This document shows positions 61,986 to 64,000 of a DNA stretch of 64,000 bases, piece after piece; the first letter of the stretch is position 1, and each line of letters opens with the position of its first letter. The notes beneath the pieces were generated by a model. It was not told where the DNA came from and ran no database searches. It worked only from the letters and a program-made list of their open reading frames with translations. Position numbers and translations under genes: made by a program. The DNA is taken from the NCBI GenBank assembly GCA_027051905.1, contig JALUGO010000030.1, forward strand, positions 186,001 through 250,000, given 5' to 3'. This DNA is from Desulfurobacteriaceae bacterium (GTDB lineage: Bacteria > Aquificota > Aquificia > Desulfurobacteriales > Desulfurobacteriaceae).

Positions 61986-62453
61986 TCAGCCCTCTAAAAC
62001 TTTTTTCCTCATTTCCTCTCTATACTCTTTGAGCTTCTGGCGGAGCTCTTCGTATTTAATGGCCATTATCTCGGTCGCTAAAACTGCTGCATTCTTTGCT
62101 CCCGCCTTTCCTATTGTTACCGTTGCAACGGGAATTCCTCCTGGCATCTGAACGATTGAGAGGAGGGAGTCGATTCCCTTCAGCGGAGAGGCGTCGAGGG
62201 GAACTCCGATTACGGGAAGGGTGGTCTTCGCAGCTATCACTCCTCCCAGGTGGGCAGCGTATCCTGCGGCGGCGATGATTACGTCGTATTCCTCTTCTGC
62301 CCTTTCGCAGAAAGAGAGAACTTCATCAATAGTCCTGTGGGCAGAGAGAACTTTGACGTCGTAGGGAATGCCAAACTGGTCTAGGGTTTTCATGCAACTT
62401 TCCATAACCGGCATATCAGACCTGCTTCCCATAACAACCGCTACCTTTTTCAT
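61986..62453 (-). CDS. purE: N5-carboxyaminoimidazole ribonucleotide mutase
   Basis: 155 aa. VVMGSRSDMPVM, LSAHRT, AAAGYAAHLGGVIA, VIGVPLDASPLKGIDSLLSIVQMPGGIPVATV are family landmarks (class I). Purine synthesis step 6. purK is not adjacent. Overlaps the lipoprotein stop by 4 nt. Confidence 0.95.
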   Translation of the reverse strand: MKKVAVVMGSRSDMPVMESCMKTLDQFGIPYDVKVLSAHRTIDEVLSFCERAEEEYDVIIAAAGYAAHLGGVIAAKTTLPVIGVPLDASPLKGIDSLLSIVQMPGGIPVATVTIGKAGAKNAAVLATEIMAIKYEELRQKLKEYREEMRKKVLEG

Positions 62454-63322
62454 TTCACTACCTCCGCTTCTACCGGTTCTGACCTGTTTCCTGCTTTATC
62501 CACTGCCTTTACCTGAACGTTTTTAAAACATTCGGGGATGTTAAAGTATATCCCGGAGACCTTAAAAGTTGAATTTCCTGCTACTACCTCGTAGTAGACC
62601 ACATCTTCCGACGGAGATGGCTCCCATACCGCAGTGCACGTTTTCCCTTTTATCACGTAGGCGTGGGGAGGGGGAAGTGGAGACTCCCTGTCTTCTGGAG
62701 TAACTGTTTTCCCTTGAGAGAGTTTTCCCTTCAGTTCTCCATCGGCAAATCTCAGCCTGTATGTATAAGGTTTTCCGTTTTTTACGTTTCTGTCTACAAA
62801 GGTTTTTCCCGAAAAAGTTGCGTCCGGCTTTATGTAGGGAGGTTTGGCGTTTCTGAAGACCTCAACCGGCAGTTTCGGGTTTTTCAGCTCGATTACTACT
62901 CTTCCGTCTTCTCCTTTCAGAGAAAAGAGGGGAATTTCAGATATTGGTTCTTTTCCCTTTATGCATATCGGCTCTGTGGGAGAGCTCCACTCTCCTTCGT
63001 AAACAGAGGCAACGGAGTAACATCTCTTCTCTCCCGGCCTGATGGGGTTGTCTATCAGGTAGTTCTTGTCAGTTTTTACTTTTCTCTTTCCAAAGTTGAT
63101 AATAACCGCGTATTCAACCTTTTCAGGCATGGGGAGTTTTCTTCCATCCCGATACGTTTCTACCTTCTTCCAGCTAATGAGAGGTCTATCGTAGTCCTGA
63201 ATCAGATTTTCAACCTGGGGAGTTGCGGGGATTTTTGTAAGTGGAGGTTTCGGACTGCCTCTGTGTCCACAGGTAGAAAAGGAAAAAAGAAAAGGTAGCG
63301 TAAAGAGCAGGAGTTTCCTCAA
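62450..63322 (-). CDS. Lipoprotein with fibronectin type III-like domains
   Basis: 290 aa. Signal peptide ending FSFSTC with lipidated Cys18 and GHRGSPKPP. Two FN3-like beta domains: about 35-125 (DYDRPLISWKKVETYRDG then RCYSVASVYEGEWSSPTEP) and about 210-288 (TCTAVWEPSPSEDVVYYEVV then VQVKAVDKAGNRSEPVEAEV). Envelope role unknown. First gene of the leftward purE operon, divergent from efp across 66 nt. Confidence 0.78.
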   Translation of the reverse strand: MRKLLLFTLPFLFSFSTCGHRGSPKPPLTKIPATPQVENLIQDYDRPLISWKKVETYRDGRKLPMPEKVEYAVIINFGKRKVKTDKNYLIDNPIRPGEKRCYSVASVYEGEWSSPTEPICIKGKEPISEIPLFSLKGEDGRVVIELKNPKLPVEVFRNAKPPYIKPDATFSGKTFVDRNVKNGKPYTYRLRFADGELKGKLSQGKTVTPEDRESPLPPPHAYVIKGKTCTAVWEPSPSEDVVYYEVVAGNSTFKVSGIYFNIPECFKNVQVKAVDKAGNRSEPVEAEVVK

Positions 63323-63349
63323 ATTTCCTCCGTAAGCTTTATATTTTGC

Positions 63350-63358
63350 TGATATAAT
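63350..63358 (+). promoter_or_regulatory. Extended -10 of the efp promoter
   Basis: TG-A-TATAAT, 31 nt before the efp start, with no good -35, as usual for extended -10 promoters. Confidence 0.5.
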
Positions 63359-63388
63359 TTTCCCAAAACACGGCCAGGAGGTCTAAAA

Positions 63389-63961
63389 GTGGCTTCTATT
63401 GACGTAAACCAGATTGCAAAGGGAATGAAATTAGAGATTGATGGGGCTCCTTACGAAATCATAGATTACCAGCATGTTAAACCAGGTAAAGGTCAGGCCT
63501 TTGCCAGAATAAAGCTTAAGAACTTAAAAACGGGGAACGTTGTTGAAAAAACCTATAAAGTTGGTGAAAAGTTAGAGCTTGCCGATTTTGAAGAGAGGGA
63601 GATGGAATACATCTACAATGACGGTGAGTTCTACTACTTTATGGACAATAAAACCTACGAGCAGGTTGGTGTTCCTGCCGCCTCCCTCGGAGAAAAAGCA
63701 GGTTTCCTGAAAGAGAACACTCCTGTAATGGTTCAGTTTTACAAGGGTGAGGCCATTTCCGTTAAGCTGCCCAAGAGCATAGTTCTTCAGGTTGTGGATA
63801 CCGAGCCCGGCTTTAAGGGAGATACCGTTTCAAACGTTACAAAGCCTGCAACCCTTGAAACCGGTGCCGTTGTTCAGGTTCCCATGTTTATCAACGTTGG
63901 GGACTACGTGAGGGTAAACCCCGAAACAGGTGAATATATAGAGAGGGTAAACGTAAAGTAG
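63389..63961 (+). CDS. efp: Elongation factor P
   Basis: 190 aa, GTG start with AGGAGG 7 nt upstream. Three-domain EF-P: KOW-like N-domain with PGKGQAF, where Lys34 is the modifiable tip residue, then two OB domains (DNKTYEQVGVPA; VPMFINVGDYVRVNPETGEYIERV). Relieves ribosome stalling on polyproline. No epmA/B seen nearby, so tip modification is not evident. Confidence 0.96.
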   Translation: MASIDVNQIAKGMKLEIDGAPYEIIDYQHVKPGKGQAFARIKLKNLKTGNVVEKTYKVGEKLELADFEEREMEYIYNDGEFYYFMDNKTYEQVGVPAASLGEKAGFLKENTPVMVQFYKGEAISVKLPKSIVLQVVDTEPGFKGDTVSNVTKPATLETGAVVQVPMFINVGDYVRVNPETGEYIERVNVK

Positions 63962-63970
63962 GAGGAGCAG

Positions 63971-64000
63971 TTGGCCGATATAGAGAAGGTGAGGGAGCTC
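63971..64000 (+). CDS. Start of a further gene, cut by the window edge
   Basis: TTG at 63971 with GGAGGAG 3 nt before it, reading MADIEKVREL to the edge. In many bacteria accB follows efp, and a MxDIxKVREL start suits biotin carboxyl carrier protein, but ten residues are too few to decide. Confidence 0.35.
   Translation, partial: MADIEKVREL

Noticed and set aside
62663-63298. Rightward 211-codon frame opposite the fibronectin lipoprotein
   Set aside because: The leftward product has a signal peptide, lipobox and FN3 pattern; the other is Cys/Phe/Arg-rich and lacks any motif.

Overview
The window looks like chromosome from a thermophilic, probably hydrogen- or sulfur-using bacterium of the Aquificota. 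My best guess is the Desulfurobacteriaceae (Thermovibrio/Desulfurobacterium type). This is inferred from gene content: a non-Cys THI4 thiazole synthase paired with ThiC, an archaeal-type 2-phosphoglycerate kinase, an aldehyde:ferredoxin oxidoreductase family enzyme, a DASS transporter, a RecG with a long N-terminal extension, lysine-, glutamate- and isoleucine-rich proteins, and very tight gene packing with many 4-14 nt overlaps. There is no rRNA in the window. Two tRNA-Leu genes (CAG and CAA anticodons) are present, both with an encoded CCA end.

Most of the window is ordinary housekeeping. 3.1-16.3 kb: truD, rplU-rpmA, an MgtC/DUF4010 membrane protein, aroE, a YhcC-like radical SAM protein, a CDP-alcohol phosphatidyltransferase, mltG, 2-phosphoglycerate kinase, crcB, AMMECR1, an M50 peptidase, a thymidine phosphorylase, a YlbF-like protein, a phosphoribosyltransferase and nfo. 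20.1-26.6 kb: a sirtuin, two ArnT-like glycosyltransferases, a GT2 polyprenyl-phosphate glycosyltransferase and a flippase-like protein, probably for surface-lipid or glycan modification. 26.1-49.5 kb: aroK, a pair of unknown membrane proteins, a LOG protein, a KaiC-like ATPase, a phosphohexomutase, DUF445, thpR, pyk, a DASS symporter, a MazEF-like pair, a TolC-like protein, UPF0280, proC, pepA, an AOR, a TPR lipoprotein, recG, a prenyl synthase and pyrE. 49.6-64 kb: an M20 amidohydrolase, a TPP-riboswitch-controlled thi4-thiC operon, hisF, arsC, mtnP, rfaE2, an HD hydrolase, a Fur regulator, fmt, a Sua5-like protein, DUF89, purE, a fibronectin-like lipoprotein and efp.

Three islands stand apart. 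(i) 1-3.1 kb: two unrecognised genes, then a 635-aa protein joining a phospholipase-D-type nuclease domain to a P-loop ATPase; this is a candidate defence gene. (ii) 16.5-20 kb, directly behind tRNA-Leu(CAG): a decayed element with a start-less, phage-structural-like fragment, a small gene broken by at least two frameshifts, an orphan terminator, a frameshifted membrane protein, a lipoprotein, a two-HTH regulator and repeated operator-like motifs. (iii) 53.1-54.9 kb: an OLD/RecF-like AAA ATPase with a DUF4276 (TOPRIM-like) partner that is split by a one-base shift in an A run. This resembles two-gene ATPase/TOPRIM anti-phage modules such as PARIS.

The palindrome GGAGCTCC occurs about 45 times across the window by hand count, where about one would be expected by chance. 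It is almost absent from the AT-rich islands and from most of the glycosyltransferase block, so it works as a native-genome marker.
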